Of a DNA stretch of 64,000 nucleotides, positions 33,269 to 41,869 are shown piece by piece. The position numbers and the translations under genes are program-made. The notes below the pieces were generated by a model. That model made no database searches, had not been told where the DNA came from, and was given only the letters and a program-made list of their open reading frames with translations. How positions within the stretch are numbered: position 1 is the stretch's first letter; each line of letters begins with the position of its first letter. The stretch is from Bacillus sp. PK3_68 (GTDB lineage Bacteria > Bacillota > Bacilli > Bacillales > Domibacillaceae), in the NCBI RefSeq assembly GCF_003600835.1, contig NZ_NQYC01000001.1, positions 1,878,001 through 1,942,000 of the forward strand, written 5' to 3'.

Positions 33269-33288
33269 TAAAACTACTTTTCTCTTAA
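33269..33288. repeat. 20-bp exact repeat, copy 2
   Basis: This is the same 20-mer as at 27514-27533, here in the gap between the SLH-CAP gene and a secreted protein gene on the other strand. Confidence 0.6.
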
Positions 33289-33405
33289 TAAAAACAAAAT
33301 AAACATAGAATTTTTTCATTTGACATGTTGTTGACACATTCATCCCTTACATTAAAATTATCAAATCGTTATTGAAGTCTTTCTGTACATAGGAGGAATA
33401 GATAG

Positions 33406-33768
33406 ATGAAAAAGAGAACGATGTCGTACGTGATGAGCGGTGCGCTCTCAATTGGGATTTTAGGATCGGCTCCTTCCATGACAGCAGCAGGCCCTGCCAC
33501 AACAAATGCGGAAGTGACGTCTTATAAATATCGGGACGGCCAGCAGATTAAGCCGATCAGAGATTTTTCTGATGTCATTCGTGAACAGGCGCAAACATTC
33601 GGGATCAACGTTGAAGATAAAGATATAGAAACACTTGCTAAGGAAGTAAGGGAAGAAAAAATAAAACAGCAGGCTGCTGCGCTAGGCATTGATACATCGA
33701 ATAAAGACGTTCAAACCCTTAAGAGCGAAGTTCGCATAGCTCAGCTATCGTTACATGAAAAGCGCTAA
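33406..33768 (+). CDS. Secreted hypothetical protein with two short internal repeats
   Basis: I do not recognise this 120-residue protein. It has a signal peptide (about residues 1-28, ending SMTAAGP) and a helical C-terminal half containing two related units: FGINVEDKDIETLAKEVRE (about 67-85) and LGIDTSNKDVQTLKSEVR (about 93-110). The ribosome binding site AGGAGGAATAG is strong. It precedes an OmpR-type two-component system in the same direction, with a gap of 125 nt, and might be the sensed or regulated exoprotein; this is inference. Confidence 0.75.
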   Translation: MKKRTMSYVMSGALSIGILGSAPSMTAAGPATTNAEVTSYKYRDGQQIKPIRDFSDVIREQAQTFGINVEDKDIETLAKEVREEKIKQQAAALGIDTSNKDVQTLKSEVRIAQLSLHEKR

Positions 33769-33893
33769 ATGAGATTCTTTCTTTAAGCTGTCAATTTGGC
33801 AGCTTATTTGCTTTTTAATTATAATGATTAAAAATGTAAGCTATTTGTTTAACGAACATACACCAGTAATCAAATGAGCTGAGGTGAAGTGAG

Positions 33894-34586
33894 ATGACTG
33901 CTTCTGTACTGCTTGCAGAGGATGAATTGGCTATCAGCCAAGTATTAAAAGCTTATCTAGTCAAGGCCGGCTTTCATGTGATCCAAGCTTTCGACGGACG
34001 ACAAGCGATTGATTTATTCTATTCCGAGCCGCCTGATCTTGTGCTGTTAGATGTCATGATGCCCAAGGCAGATGGCTGGACCGTTCTTAAAGAGATTCGT
34101 CAAACAAGTGCCTGTCCAATCATTATGCTGACAGCTCTTGGGGATGTAACCTATCGGCTAGATGGATTAAATAATGGTGCAGATGATTATATTACAAAGC
34201 CATTCAATGGAGAAGAAGTGGCAGCTCGAGTGCGGGCGGTTCTGAGACGATCAATCAACGAACCCCCGACTTCGGCTCTCAAGCATTATGGCAGCTTAAC
34301 CATTGATAGTGTGGCCCATCGAGTCACATTAAAAGGAATTGATTTATCATTAACACCACGTGATTTATCGGTATTGCTGTTTCTTGCCTCCCAGCCAAAT
34401 CGAACCTTTACACGGGAACAGCTGATCGAGCATGTGTGGGGACATGATTATGACGGCAGTGATCGCGCTGTGGACTTGTCGATCAAAAGACTCCGCAAAG
34501 CCTTGAAAAATTGGCCGGAGACAGAAGGAGAAATTAAAACCTTACGGGGATTGGGGTATCAATTTTGTGTTCATGAAAACAACTAG
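33894..34586 (+). CDS. OmpR/PhoB family response regulator
   Basis: This 230-residue protein has a receiver domain (phosphoacceptor Asp53 in LVLLDVMMPKADGW, conserved lysine in YITKPF) and a winged-helix output domain (about 130-228, with FTREQLIEHVWG and VDLSIKRLRKAL). It overlaps the start of the cognate kinase, which signals translational coupling. The regulon is unknown. GAGGTGAAGTGAG precedes the ATG. Confidence 0.93.
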   Translation: MTASVLLAEDELAISQVLKAYLVKAGFHVIQAFDGRQAIDLFYSEPPDLVLLDVMMPKADGWTVLKEIRQTSACPIIMLTALGDVTYRLDGLNNGADDYITKPFNGEEVAARVRAVLRRSINEPPTSALKHYGSLTIDSVAHRVTLKGIDLSLTPRDLSVLLFLASQPNRTFTREQLIEHVWGHDYDGSDRAVDLSIKRLRKALKNWPETEGEIKTLRGLGYQFCVHENN

Positions 34587-36024
34587 AAGAGTTTCTTTGC
34601 TGCGTTATTGGACAACGCGTTATGTTGCTGCTCTTTGCCTCGGTCTTTTAATTGCCGCCATGCTTACAGTTATTTGGCTGCAGCATACGATGCTTAACAA
34701 TCGGCTGGAAGTGTCAGAATTTATTGCAGAGGAGTTAGCAAACCGAATTGCCGGCAGCCAAGAGGAAAAAAGTGTCTCTCCCACTATTGATGAAGACATG
34801 TTGAAGAGCCGGGAGCTCTTTTTGCAATCTGAACATCCGCCAGCTATCTATATTACAGATCCAAAAGGACGAGTACTCTCGGCTAATCAGCAAACCTCCG
34901 GCATTAAAACAAGTTCCTTTGCAGCTTCTCTATTGGAAAAGAAAGGAGACGTGTTGAAACTTTCTCCTGAATTGGCTAATGGCTCACGTACATGGATGAT
35001 TAAAAAGCCGATTAAGGTAGATGACATTATATTCGGTTGGGTCGTCATGCTGCAGCCAGAGAATGAACTGGAAAATGTGACAGAGGAATACCGTCTTCTC
35101 ACCGGTCTGATTATCAGTCTTGGCTTGTTCGGCTGGGCTGCCATTTATATTCTCTCTCGCCGGCTCGCTACTCCAATCAGCCAGGTGGCAAAAGCGGCAA
35201 AACAAATTCAGGAGGGAAACTACCAAGTTCGCCTGCCGGAACAAATTAAAGAACAGGAGGTATACGATCTCGTTCACTCATTTAAGGAGATGGCCCAAAA
35301 GCTTCAGCAGCTAGAATCCTTGCGTGCTGAACTGCTGGCCGGTGTTACCCATGAGCTAAAAACACCTGTCACTTCAATCAGTGGACTCCTACAAGCTGTA
35401 AAAGATGGAGTGGTGACAGGCGAAGAAGCACAAAACTTCATTGATATCTCCTTAAAAGAGACAACGAAAATGCAAAAAATGGTCAATGATTTGCTTGATT
35501 TCAATTCATTTTCAGCAAAAGCCCTGCCTGTGGCAGTGGAAAAGCATTCAGTAAATGAGCTGATTTCTGAAATCGTTCATCAATGGCACTTGGGCCAGGA
35601 GACTGAGGAAATTACAGTGTCACTGTCTCCCCTGCCACATGATCGATATATTTCAACGGATGCCGTTCGGCTTCAGCAAATCATCGTTAACTTATTAAAT
35701 AATGCGCGCCATGCTGTAGATTCGGATGGGAAAATTGAAGTTATATTATCAGAACAAGAAGGCGGCCTTCTCTCTATTGAAGTGAAGGACAATGGCAGCG
35801 GCATTCCTCTAGCTGAACAGCCATTGATCTTCGAGCGCTTTTACCGCGGCGAACAAAAAAAATACAAAGTGCGCGGTTTGGGGCTTGGCCTTCCTTACAG
35901 TAAACTGCTAGCCCAAGCATTAAAAGGTGACCTCCTGTTAAAAGAGAGTTCACCGACAGGAACGACTTTTCGAATTTCCCTGCCGTTATCAGAAGAATCG
36001 TTTGGCAAGTCCTCCTTTGGCTAA
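34573..36024 (+). CDS. HAMP-containing sensor histidine kinase
   Basis: This membrane kinase of about 483 residues has a first helix (about 13-36), an extracellular region of about 140 residues, a second helix (about 175-195), a HAMP domain, HisKA (AGVTHELKTPVTSISGL) and a HATPase domain with NLLNNARHAV, DNGSGIP and GLGLGLPYSK. The start codon could be this ATG or a GTG 6 nt upstream; both overlap the regulator gene. It ends at a strong terminator. The signal is unknown. Confidence 0.92.
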   Translation: MKTTRRVSLLRYWTTRYVAALCLGLLIAAMLTVIWLQHTMLNNRLEVSEFIAEELANRIAGSQEEKSVSPTIDEDMLKSRELFLQSEHPPAIYITDPKGRVLSANQQTSGIKTSSFAASLLEKKGDVLKLSPELANGSRTWMIKKPIKVDDIIFGWVVMLQPENELENVTEEYRLLTGLIISLGLFGWAAIYILSRRLATPISQVAKAAKQIQEGNYQVRLPEQIKEQEVYDLVHSFKEMAQKLQQLESLRAELLAGVTHELKTPVTSISGLLQAVKDGVVTGEEAQNFIDISLKETTKMQKMVNDLLDFNSFSAKALPVAVEKHSVNELISEIVHQWHLGQETEEITVSLSPLPHDRYISTDAVRLQQIIVNLLNNARHAVDSDGKIEVILSEQEGGLLSIEVKDNGSGIPLAEQPLIFERFYRGEQKKYKVRGLGLGLPYSKLLAQALKGDLLLKESSPTGTTFRISLPLSEESFGKSSFG

Positions 36025-36046
36025 TAAAACAGTAAATCCAGATTGT

Positions 36047-36080
36047 AAAGGCTGACTCTTTTTTCGAGTCAGCCTTTTTT
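36047..36080 (+). terminator. Terminator of the OmpR-type two-component operon
   Basis: AAAGGCTGACTC pairs with GAGTCAGCCTTT, followed by T6. Confidence 0.9.
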
Positions 36081-36081
36081 G

Positions 36082-36237
36082 TTATACTTCCGGTTCAAAT
36101 GTCTTACAATCAGTCTCTTTTGTGTTAGTGGCCTGATTCCCTTTATGGCTAACCACATAAATTCGATCTGCTGTACATTCGTTTCCTTTCGCCCAATAAG
36201 TACAGTTGTTTACTTCACAAAGTACGTCTTTCGCCAA
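36082..36237 (-). CDS. DUF1540 small cysteine protein (51 aa)
   Basis: This TTG-started gene has AAGGAAGGGGGTG upstream. The product begins MAKDVLCEVNNCTYWAKGNE and has four cysteines in the DUF1540 arrangement (CEVNNC, C-x-A-D, D-C-x-T-F). Such small proteins occur in spore formers and may bind metal through the cysteines; a function is not established. A close paralogue lies just upstream on the same strand. Confidence 0.8.
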   Translation of the reverse strand: MAKDVLCEVNNCTYWAKGNECTADRIYVVSHKGNQATNTKETDCKTFEPEV

Positions 36238-36321
36238 TGTTCACACCCCCTTCCTTATATATTTAGCAAAAAGGATAAGCTCATTCCCTCCTTATTTTGG
36301 TCTTGCTCTCTGATCCGAATC

Positions 36322-36356
36322 AAAAAAGGCTTGCCATTGGTGGCAAGCCTTTTTTG
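36322..36356 (-). terminator. Terminator between the two DUF1540 genes
   Basis: AAAAAAGGCTTGCCA pairs with TGGCAAGCCTTTTTT; it is fully symmetrical. It separates the two paralogues into different transcripts or attenuates the second. Confidence 0.85.
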
Positions 36357-36366
36357 AAAAGTATCT

Positions 36367-36531
36367 TTACTCTCTCTTAAATGTTTGGCAATCTGTTTCT
36401 TCTACATTGGATGCTCGATGGCCCCGGTGACTGGTCACAAGAATTTCATTAGCAGAGCATCGATTTCCTTCTTCCCAATAAACACAGTTGTTCACTTCAC
36501 AGAGTACGCCCTCTAATACATCTTTATTCAA
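36367..36531 (-). CDS. DUF1540 small cysteine protein (54 aa)
   Basis: This second DUF1540 gene is also TTG-started, with AAAGGAGG 8-9 nt upstream. The product contains LCEVNNCVYWEEGNRCSANE and ends DCQTFKRE, with the same four cysteines as the downstream paralogue. The two proteins share about half of their residues, indicating a tandem duplication. It lies 28 nt downstream of the manganese catalase gene on the same strand and may be cotranscribed with it. Confidence 0.8.
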   Translation of the reverse strand: MNKDVLEGVLCEVNNCVYWEEGNRCSANEILVTSHRGHRASNVEETDCQTFKRE

Positions 36532-36559
36532 AGTAGTTTCCTCCTTTTAAATAGTTGAT

Positions 36560-37384
36560 TTATTGTGGGTCGTGTGGCGGAGTGCTGTGCATATACGGGG
36601 GAGCTGGCGCCAGCATCGGTTTTTCCCCGTAGATGACCGGCATTTCCTCATATTCGAATTTTTTTCCGTCCGGTGCGGTTCCTTCAGCCCAGCTGCCTTT
36701 TACACTGTCTTCCCCTTCTGAAAAGTTGTACAGTTTATGTGAAAACTCTGTTGCTTCATATTCAGCAGGCACAGTAGAAGGAACGATGACTCCTTCTTTC
36801 TCCTCTAATTCTTTAATGGCTGCAATCCATTGATTTTGATGCATGGTATCACGTGCCAGCAGGAATGATAACATATCCTTAACACCGCGATCATCTGTCA
36901 TTTCATACAGACGAGCCACCTGCAATCTTCCCTGAGACTCGGCGTTTAAATTCGCACGGAAATCCGCTAATAAGTTGCCACTTGCTACGATATATCCAGC
37001 ATTCCAAGGAACACCGGTACTGCTTTCCGGCGTGGCACCCAGTCCAGATACGATAGCGTGATGCGGATTCATCCCACCCATAATCGCACCAATAACCGGA
37101 TCTTTAGCTGCATTTTCCTGCTCATTCACCGGCGCCTTATCAAGCAGGCGTGCAATCATGGTGGCAATCATTTCCACATGGCCAATTTCTTCTGTTCCTG
37201 TATCTAAAATGAGGTCTTTATACTTCTCGTTCCCTCTCGTATTCCATCCTTGGAATAAATATTGCATAGCAACTGAAATTTCGCCGAACTGCCCGCCAAG
37301 AATTTCTTGCAATTGTTTGGCGTACACCGGATCCGGTTTATCTGGTTTTGCGTGGAATTGAAGTTCTTTCTTATGGAAAAACAT
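36560..37384 (-). CDS. Manganese catalase family protein (YdbD/CotJC-like)
   Basis: This 274-residue ferritin-like protein retains all dimanganese ligands at the positions known from the Lactobacillus enzyme: Glu35, Glu66, His69, Glu149 and His182. It should disproportionate hydrogen peroxide without heme. Homologues in Bacillus are cytosolic (YdbD) or spore-coat associated (CotJC). The C-terminal tail is proline and histidine rich (MLAPAPPYMHSTPPHDPQ). It is followed closely by a DUF1540 gene, in keeping with a sporulation or stress role. Confidence 0.92.
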   Translation of the reverse strand: MFFHKKELQFHAKPDKPDPVYAKQLQEILGGQFGEISVAMQYLFQGWNTRGNEKYKDLILDTGTEEIGHVEMIATMIARLLDKAPVNEQENAAKDPVIGAIMGGMNPHHAIVSGLGATPESSTGVPWNAGYIVASGNLLADFRANLNAESQGRLQVARLYEMTDDRGVKDMLSFLLARDTMHQNQWIAAIKELEEKEGVIVPSTVPAEYEATEFSHKLYNFSEGEDSVKGSWAEGTAPDGKKFEYEEMPVIYGEKPMLAPAPPYMHSTPPHDPQ

Positions 37385-37481
37385 AAACTACCACCTTTGC
37401 TATTTTATTTGAATCACCGGTTGTAACCGGCTTTATGAAGATAGTATGTTATTCCACGTTTGGCTTTTTTTAAACAAAAAT

Positions 37482-37503
37482 AACCTCCGGCTTGCCGGAG
37501 GTT
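37482..37503 (-). terminator. Terminator of the siderophore importer operon
   Basis: AACCTCCGG pairs with CCGGAGGTT, followed on the minus strand by a U-rich TTATTTTTG. Confidence 0.85.
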
Positions 37504-37516
37504 AAAATTAAATCAC

Positions 37517-38476
37517 TTATTTTAATGCTGATTGTACTTCCTTCACCATGGCAGAAACAGACTCTAATCCACCGCCAGATAAGTACCAGTAACCAGGATC
37601 TAGATAAACAATGTGGCCATCTTTATAAGCCTTCGTATTTTTCACTAAATCATTTTCGATCACTTGCTTAGCGGATGATCCGCCTCCTTCAGCAACAACA
37701 GCGCCGCGGTCAACTACGAATAAGTAGTCAGGGTTTTTCTCTACAATGTACTCAAAAGAAATGCTTTGACCGTGAGTAGATACTTCAATATTTTTATCAA
37801 CCGGAGTTACACCGAATACGTCGTGAATGATACCGAAACGGGAACCTGGTCCATATGCACTCACTTTGCCATCGTTAGCCAATACGACTAAAGCGTTTTT
37901 CTTATCTTTTGAAGCTTGCTCTTTCAGCTTGCTAATTTCATCTTCTACTTTCGTCAATTCTGTTTTTACTTCCTCTTCTTTATCGAAAACTTCACCTAAT
38001 GTTGTGGCATTTTTCTTAAATGAGTTCATAAAGTCAGCTGGGTCAACAGCTAAATAAATAGTTGGAGCGATTTCAGCAAATTGATCATACAATTCAGCTT
38101 GACGGCCAGAAATAATGATCAAGTCAGGAGACAATTCGTTTACTTTTTCAAAGTCTGGTTCTTTTAAGCTTCCAACATTCTCGTACTTATCCTCTTCATA
38201 CTTAGACAAATATTTAGGAATATTTTCTTTAGGAAGCCCCGTTACTTCTACACCAAGCTTATCAAGTGTATCCAGGGAACCGAAATCAAAGACAACTACT
38301 TTTTCTGGGTTTTTCTTTACTTTCGTTTCACCAAGCTCATGCTTAACTGTTACCTCTTCTGTTTCTTTTTTCGGCTCACTGCTGCTGCTCTTTTCTTTGT
38401 CCTCATTTGATCCGCAAGCAGCCATAATAGCGACTAGCATCGCTGTGATCATAAGTAATGATAGCTTTTTCCACAT
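37517..38476 (-). CDS. yclQ: Siderophore-binding lipoprotein, YclQ-like
   Basis: This 319-residue lipoprotein has a signal peptide and lipobox MAACGSNEDK and a FhuD/BtuF-type helical-backbone binding domain (VVFDFGSLDTLDKLGV, PDLIIISGRQ). It is the last gene of a permease-permease-ATPase-binding protein operon in the order of B. subtilis yclNOPQ, which imports petrobactin and its photoproduct. Substrate assignment rests on that order and on overall similarity. Confidence 0.88.
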   Translation of the reverse strand: MWKKLSLLMITAMLVAIMAACGSNEDKEKSSSSEPKKETEEVTVKHELGETKVKKNPEKVVVFDFGSLDTLDKLGVEVTGLPKENIPKYLSKYEEDKYENVGSLKEPDFEKVNELSPDLIIISGRQAELYDQFAEIAPTIYLAVDPADFMNSFKKNATTLGEVFDKEEEVKTELTKVEDEISKLKEQASKDKKNALVVLANDGKVSAYGPGSRFGIIHDVFGVTPVDKNIEVSTHGQSISFEYIVEKNPDYLFVVDRGAVVAEGGGSSAKQVIENDLVKNTKAYKDGHIVYLDPGYWYLSGGGLESVSAMVKEVQSALK

Positions 38477-38497
38477 AATCTCTCTTCTCCTCTGCCT

Positions 38498-39256
38498 TTA
38501 CTTAAAATATACACAAATTTTTTCGTTATTCACTGTTTCAATTTTCATATCAATTTCATAAATGTTGCGTAACACATTCCGCTCCATCATTTCATTCACT
38601 GTGCCTTCTTTAACGACTTTGCCGTCTTTTAAGGCTACGATATAATCGGAATAACAGGAAGCAAAGTTAATATCATGGATGACGATAACAACCGTTTTTC
38701 CTAGTTCATTTACTAGTCGCCGCAATACTTTCATAATTTGCACAGAATGCTTCATATCGAGGTTATTAAGCGGCTCATCTAATAAAACATATTCTGTATC
38801 CTGAGCGATAACCATCGCGATGAACGCCCGCTGACGCTGACCGCCGCTCAATTGGTCAATATATTTATCTTGCATATCTTCGAGCTCCATATAGCGAATT
38901 GCTTCGTCTACATGCTTCCAATCCTCTCTCGACAAATTGCCTTGTGAGTAGGGAAAGCGACCGAAGGAAACAAGCTCACGAATCGTCAATCGAAGATTTA
39001 AATGATTCGTCTGCTTTAAAATTGCCACTTTTTTCGCTAATTCTTTGCTCTTTGCCTGATTTACGCTTTCACCATCAATCAATATTTCGCCTTCATCCTT
39101 CGTAATAAGCCGGCTAATCATCGACAGTAATGTACTCTTTCCTGCACCGTTTGGTCCGATGAAAGAAGTAATTCTTCCTTTTGGAATCGAGACGGAGACT
39201 TGATCAATGACAGCTTTGCTTCCATATCGTTTCGATACACCTTTAACTTCTACCAT
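38498..39256 (-). CDS. yclP: Iron-siderophore ABC transporter ATPase, YclP-like
   Basis: This 252-residue ATPase has Walker A GPNGAGKST, signature LSGGQRQR, Walker B VLLDEPLNNLD and the H-loop histidine in VIHDINFA. It energises the YclN/YclO permease. The start overlaps the yclO stop by 7 nt, with AAGGAG in front, so it is translationally coupled. Confidence 0.92.
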   Translation of the reverse strand: MVEVKGVSKRYGSKAVIDQVSVSIPKGRITSFIGPNGAGKSTLLSMISRLITKDEGEILIDGESVNQAKSKELAKKVAILKQTNHLNLRLTIRELVSFGRFPYSQGNLSREDWKHVDEAIRYMELEDMQDKYIDQLSGGQRQRAFIAMVIAQDTEYVLLDEPLNNLDMKHSVQIMKVLRRLVNELGKTVVIVIHDINFASCYSDYIVALKDGKVVKEGTVNEMMERNVLRNIYEIDMKIETVNNEKICVYFK

Positions 39257-40200
39257 TTTTTATTCTCCTTTAACAGTAAGTAAATAAAGTACACACCGCC
39301 AACAAAGTTAATAATAACGCTCAATGTCGTGCTGAAAGTGAATACTCGTTCCACAATCAACTGACCGCCCACGAGAGCAATAATACTAATTAGGATAGAA
39401 CCAGCTAATAAGTAGGAATGCCTGAACGTGCGGAACATCTCGTAAGTAACATTGACAACGAGCAGACCTAAAAATGTAATCGGGCCAACTAGCGCAGTGG
39501 ATACTGAAATTAGAATGGCAACGACGACTAACAGCCGTTTGACTGTATAATCATAGTCCACTCCCAGATTGATAGCATGTTCTTTTCCAAGCGCCAGAAC
39601 ATCCAAATACTTCATAAAGCGAATAAAATAAAGGGATGTCAAAACAAGGACAATGACAGCGAGTGTTAAAACATCCGTCTGAACATTATTAAAGCTTGCG
39701 AACATTCTATCTTGAATAATCTGGAATTCGTTCGGGTCAATCAGTACCTGCATGAAAGAGGTGAAACTTTGAAAAAACGTTCCAAATATTAAACCAACTA
39801 ATAAAAGGAAATAAATATTTTCTCCTTCACGTTTAAATAAAACTTTGTAAAGAATACCGGCAAAGAACACCATTAGGATAACAGAGACAACAAAGTTGAC
39901 TTGTTTGTTCATCCATGTTAAATCGGTGGAACCGAACGCAAAGATCAGAACGGTCTGAATCAGCATATAAAGCGAGTCTAAGCCCAAAATGCTTGGCGTT
40001 AAAATACGGTTATTTGTGATCGTTTGGAAAATTAATGTAGAAAATGCGATAGCTGCTCCGGTCAGAACAATCGCAAAGATTTTTAGTCCTCTTTTCGGCA
40101 AAGCATAATCCCAATTGTTTCCGAGACCGGTAAACATAAAAACAACAATCAACAGGACAGCGGCCGCCGACAGGATAAGTAACTTTTTCTTATCACTCAT
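39250..40200 (-). CDS. yclO: FecCD-type permease, YclO-like
   Basis: This 316-residue permease of the FecCD family has about nine membrane helices. Characteristic segments are ILTPSILGLDSLY and FLGLLVVNVTYEMFRT. It pairs with the product of the overlapping upstream gene to form the membrane channel. The GAGGAGAAAG site precedes the ATG within the yclN coding end. Confidence 0.9.
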   Translation of the reverse strand: MSDKKKLLILSAAAVLLIVVFMFTGLGNNWDYALPKRGLKIFAIVLTGAAIAFSTLIFQTITNNRILTPSILGLDSLYMLIQTVLIFAFGSTDLTWMNKQVNFVVSVILMVFFAGILYKVLFKREGENIYFLLLVGLIFGTFFQSFTSFMQVLIDPNEFQIIQDRMFASFNNVQTDVLTLAVIVLVLTSLYFIRFMKYLDVLALGKEHAINLGVDYDYTVKRLLVVVAILISVSTALVGPITFLGLLVVNVTYEMFRTFRHSYLLAGSILISIIALVGGQLIVERVFTFSTTLSVIINFVGGVYFIYLLLKENKKW

Positions 40201-41143
40201 AAGCCTTTCTCCTCATCAGCAAATATAAAAAGATGCCGCTTCCAATGACACCGACAGTCAACCCAATTGGAATTTCGTACGGATAAATGATCACCCGGCC
40301 GATAATGTCACAAAACAGGACGAAAACAGCTCCAAGTAACGCTGTGTGTGACAAACTCTTCTTTAAATGGTCTCCCCTATAAATCGATACGATATTAGGA
40401 ATAATTAAGCCTAAAAACGGGATCATGCCGACGGTTAAAACAACCAGAGTTGCAGATAAAGCAACAATTACGAGCCCGATATTAACGACACGCTTATAAT
40501 TCAAGCCGAGATTCATGGCAAAATCTTCTCCCATGCCAGCCAGTGTGAAGCGTTCCGCATATATGTAAGCAATAATTAAAAGCGGGATACTAATATAAAG
40601 AAGTTCGTAGCGTCCTGAGATGACCATTGAGAAATCCCCTTGCAGCCAGGCAGCCATATTCTGTATTAAGTCGTATTTATAAGCGAAGAAAGTAGAAATC
40701 GACGTTAAAATATTCCCGAACATTAACCCGACAAGCGGGATGAAAATCGTGTCTTTAAATTTAATTTTATCGAGGATTTTCATAAACAGAAATGTGCCAG
40801 CCAGTGCAAAAATGAAAGCAACAATCATTTTCTCAATCGGACTTGCGGCTGTAAATAAAATAAGTGAAATTAAAATTCCAAGTCGTGCAGCATCTAATGT
40901 TCCTGCAGTGGTTGGTGAAACAAATTTGTTTCTGCTCAGCTGCTGCATGATCAAACCGCTAATGCTTAAACTCACTCCAGCGATGATAATACTTACAAGC
41001 CGCGGAATCCGGCTTTTCCAAACAATTTGCGCCTGGTCATCTGTTAAATTAAACAATTGTAGCGGAGAAATGTGTGTGACTCCGATAAATATAGAAAGAA
41101 TCGATAGAATGATCAGCGCAATCACTAAATATCTCTTTTTCAT
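40193..41143 (-). CDS. yclN: FecCD-type permease, YclN-like
   Basis: This 316-residue FecCD permease is the first gene of the siderophore operon. Segments SLSISGLIMQQLSRNKFVSP and GMIPFLGLIIPNIVS are typical. The ATG at 41143 fits the AAGGGAC site better than the ATG at 41149. A Fur box lies about 60 nt upstream of the start and a Fur-controlled promoter about 600 nt upstream. Confidence 0.9.
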   Translation of the reverse strand: MKKRYLVIALIILSILSIFIGVTHISPLQLFNLTDDQAQIVWKSRIPRLVSIIIAGVSLSISGLIMQQLSRNKFVSPTTAGTLDAARLGILISLILFTAASPIEKMIVAFIFALAGTFLFMKILDKIKFKDTIFIPLVGLMFGNILTSISTFFAYKYDLIQNMAAWLQGDFSMVISGRYELLYISIPLLIIAYIYAERFTLAGMGEDFAMNLGLNYKRVVNIGLVIVALSATLVVLTVGMIPFLGLIIPNIVSIYRGDHLKKSLSHTALLGAVFVLFCDIIGRVIIYPYEIPIGLTVGVIGSGIFLYLLMRRKAYE

Positions 41144-41205
41144 AACCATGTCCCTTATCTTACTGCCGCAACAGAAATTTTTAAGCTATCAGCTAAATGG
41201 ATGAC

Positions 41206-41224
41206 GATAATGAAATTCATTATC
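41206..41224 (-). promoter_or_regulatory. Fur box upstream of yclN
   Basis: GATAATGAAATTCATTATC matches 17 of 19 positions of the Fur consensus GATAATGATAATCATTATC and is nearly symmetrical. Confidence 0.85.
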
Positions 41225-41737
41225 AACAAATAACGAAAAAATAATCTTCACCGGATGAAGAAACTTATTTAAACAAGCATATAATTGAGCGCACTCATTT
41301 ATATCATCGTTTTTAAATCGCGTTAAACTTACTCGTATCTTGTTCAATGCTTCAGGTACAAGTAACTCCCCAACTCTTTTTATCTACTAAATAGTCTATC
41401 TAGCAGTCCTTGCTGCCATTAGTTAAATAGATTAACTTGTTGCTGGGATAGGCCTGATGTTCAATAAAACCATGTTTAAGCACATTGTCAGTTAGAGATG
41501 GGGCTTTCACAGCCTATAGACTAACGCTTCCTCCAGAAGATACTTATTCTTCCTCACCCAAACATACTTTTCTTTGACAGCTCTTCGCTTCATATTTTAC
41601 AAAACTATACTTGCTTATGCAAGAATCCATTGTAAAGTTAGCATTATTTTCGGAATAAATGGTCAATTTGTGAACGCTCTTTTCATCCCTCAATGCCTAT
41701 TATCGCAAATACACTTGCTCCCCTTTCACGCTTGTAT
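41225..41737 (-). other. Long leader or noncoding interval upstream of yclN
   Basis: No established gene was found. If transcription starts at the distal Fur-controlled promoter (near 41752), this stretch is a leader of about 600 nt. On the minus strand it holds a TTG-started frame of 49 codons (41544-41693; RDEKSVHKLTIYSENNANFT) with a weak ribosome binding site, and stem-loops near 41390-41430 (GCAG-CAAGGA-CTGC inside ATCTA/TAGAT). It could be a degraded gene, a small iron-responsive RNA or a structured leader. Confidence 0.4.
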
Positions 41738-41788
41738 TGATACTCATTCTCACTAACAATGATAGATGATAATGCTTCTCATTGTCAA
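41738..41788 (-). promoter_or_regulatory. Fur-controlled SigA promoter with two Fur boxes
   Basis: On the minus strand TTGACA (41783-41788) and TATCAT (41759-41764) are 18 nt apart. One Fur-like box, GATAATGCTTCTCATTGTC (41768-41786, 15 of 19), covers the spacer and -35; another, TGATACTCATTCTCA (41738-41752, 13 of 15), covers the start. This is a repressed arrangement facing yclN. Confidence 0.7.
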
Positions 41789-41821
41789 TAGCTAATTAAC
41801 ATATTTCCCAGTAAAAGAAAG

Positions 41822-41862
41822 GGCCGTCTTAAAGTGATGAAATAATCATCTATAAGACAGCC
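41822..41862 (-). terminator. Terminator of the DUF3231 gene
   Basis: GGCCGTCTTA pairs with TAAGACAGCC (one mismatch); a U-rich CTTTCTTTT follows on the minus strand. Confidence 0.65.
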
Positions 41863-41869
41863 GATTTAT

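Noticed and set aside
41544-41693. 49-codon TTG-started frame on the minus strand in the yclN leader
   Set aside because: The ribosome binding site is weak and another frame in the same stretch looks equally coding-like; not called as a gene.
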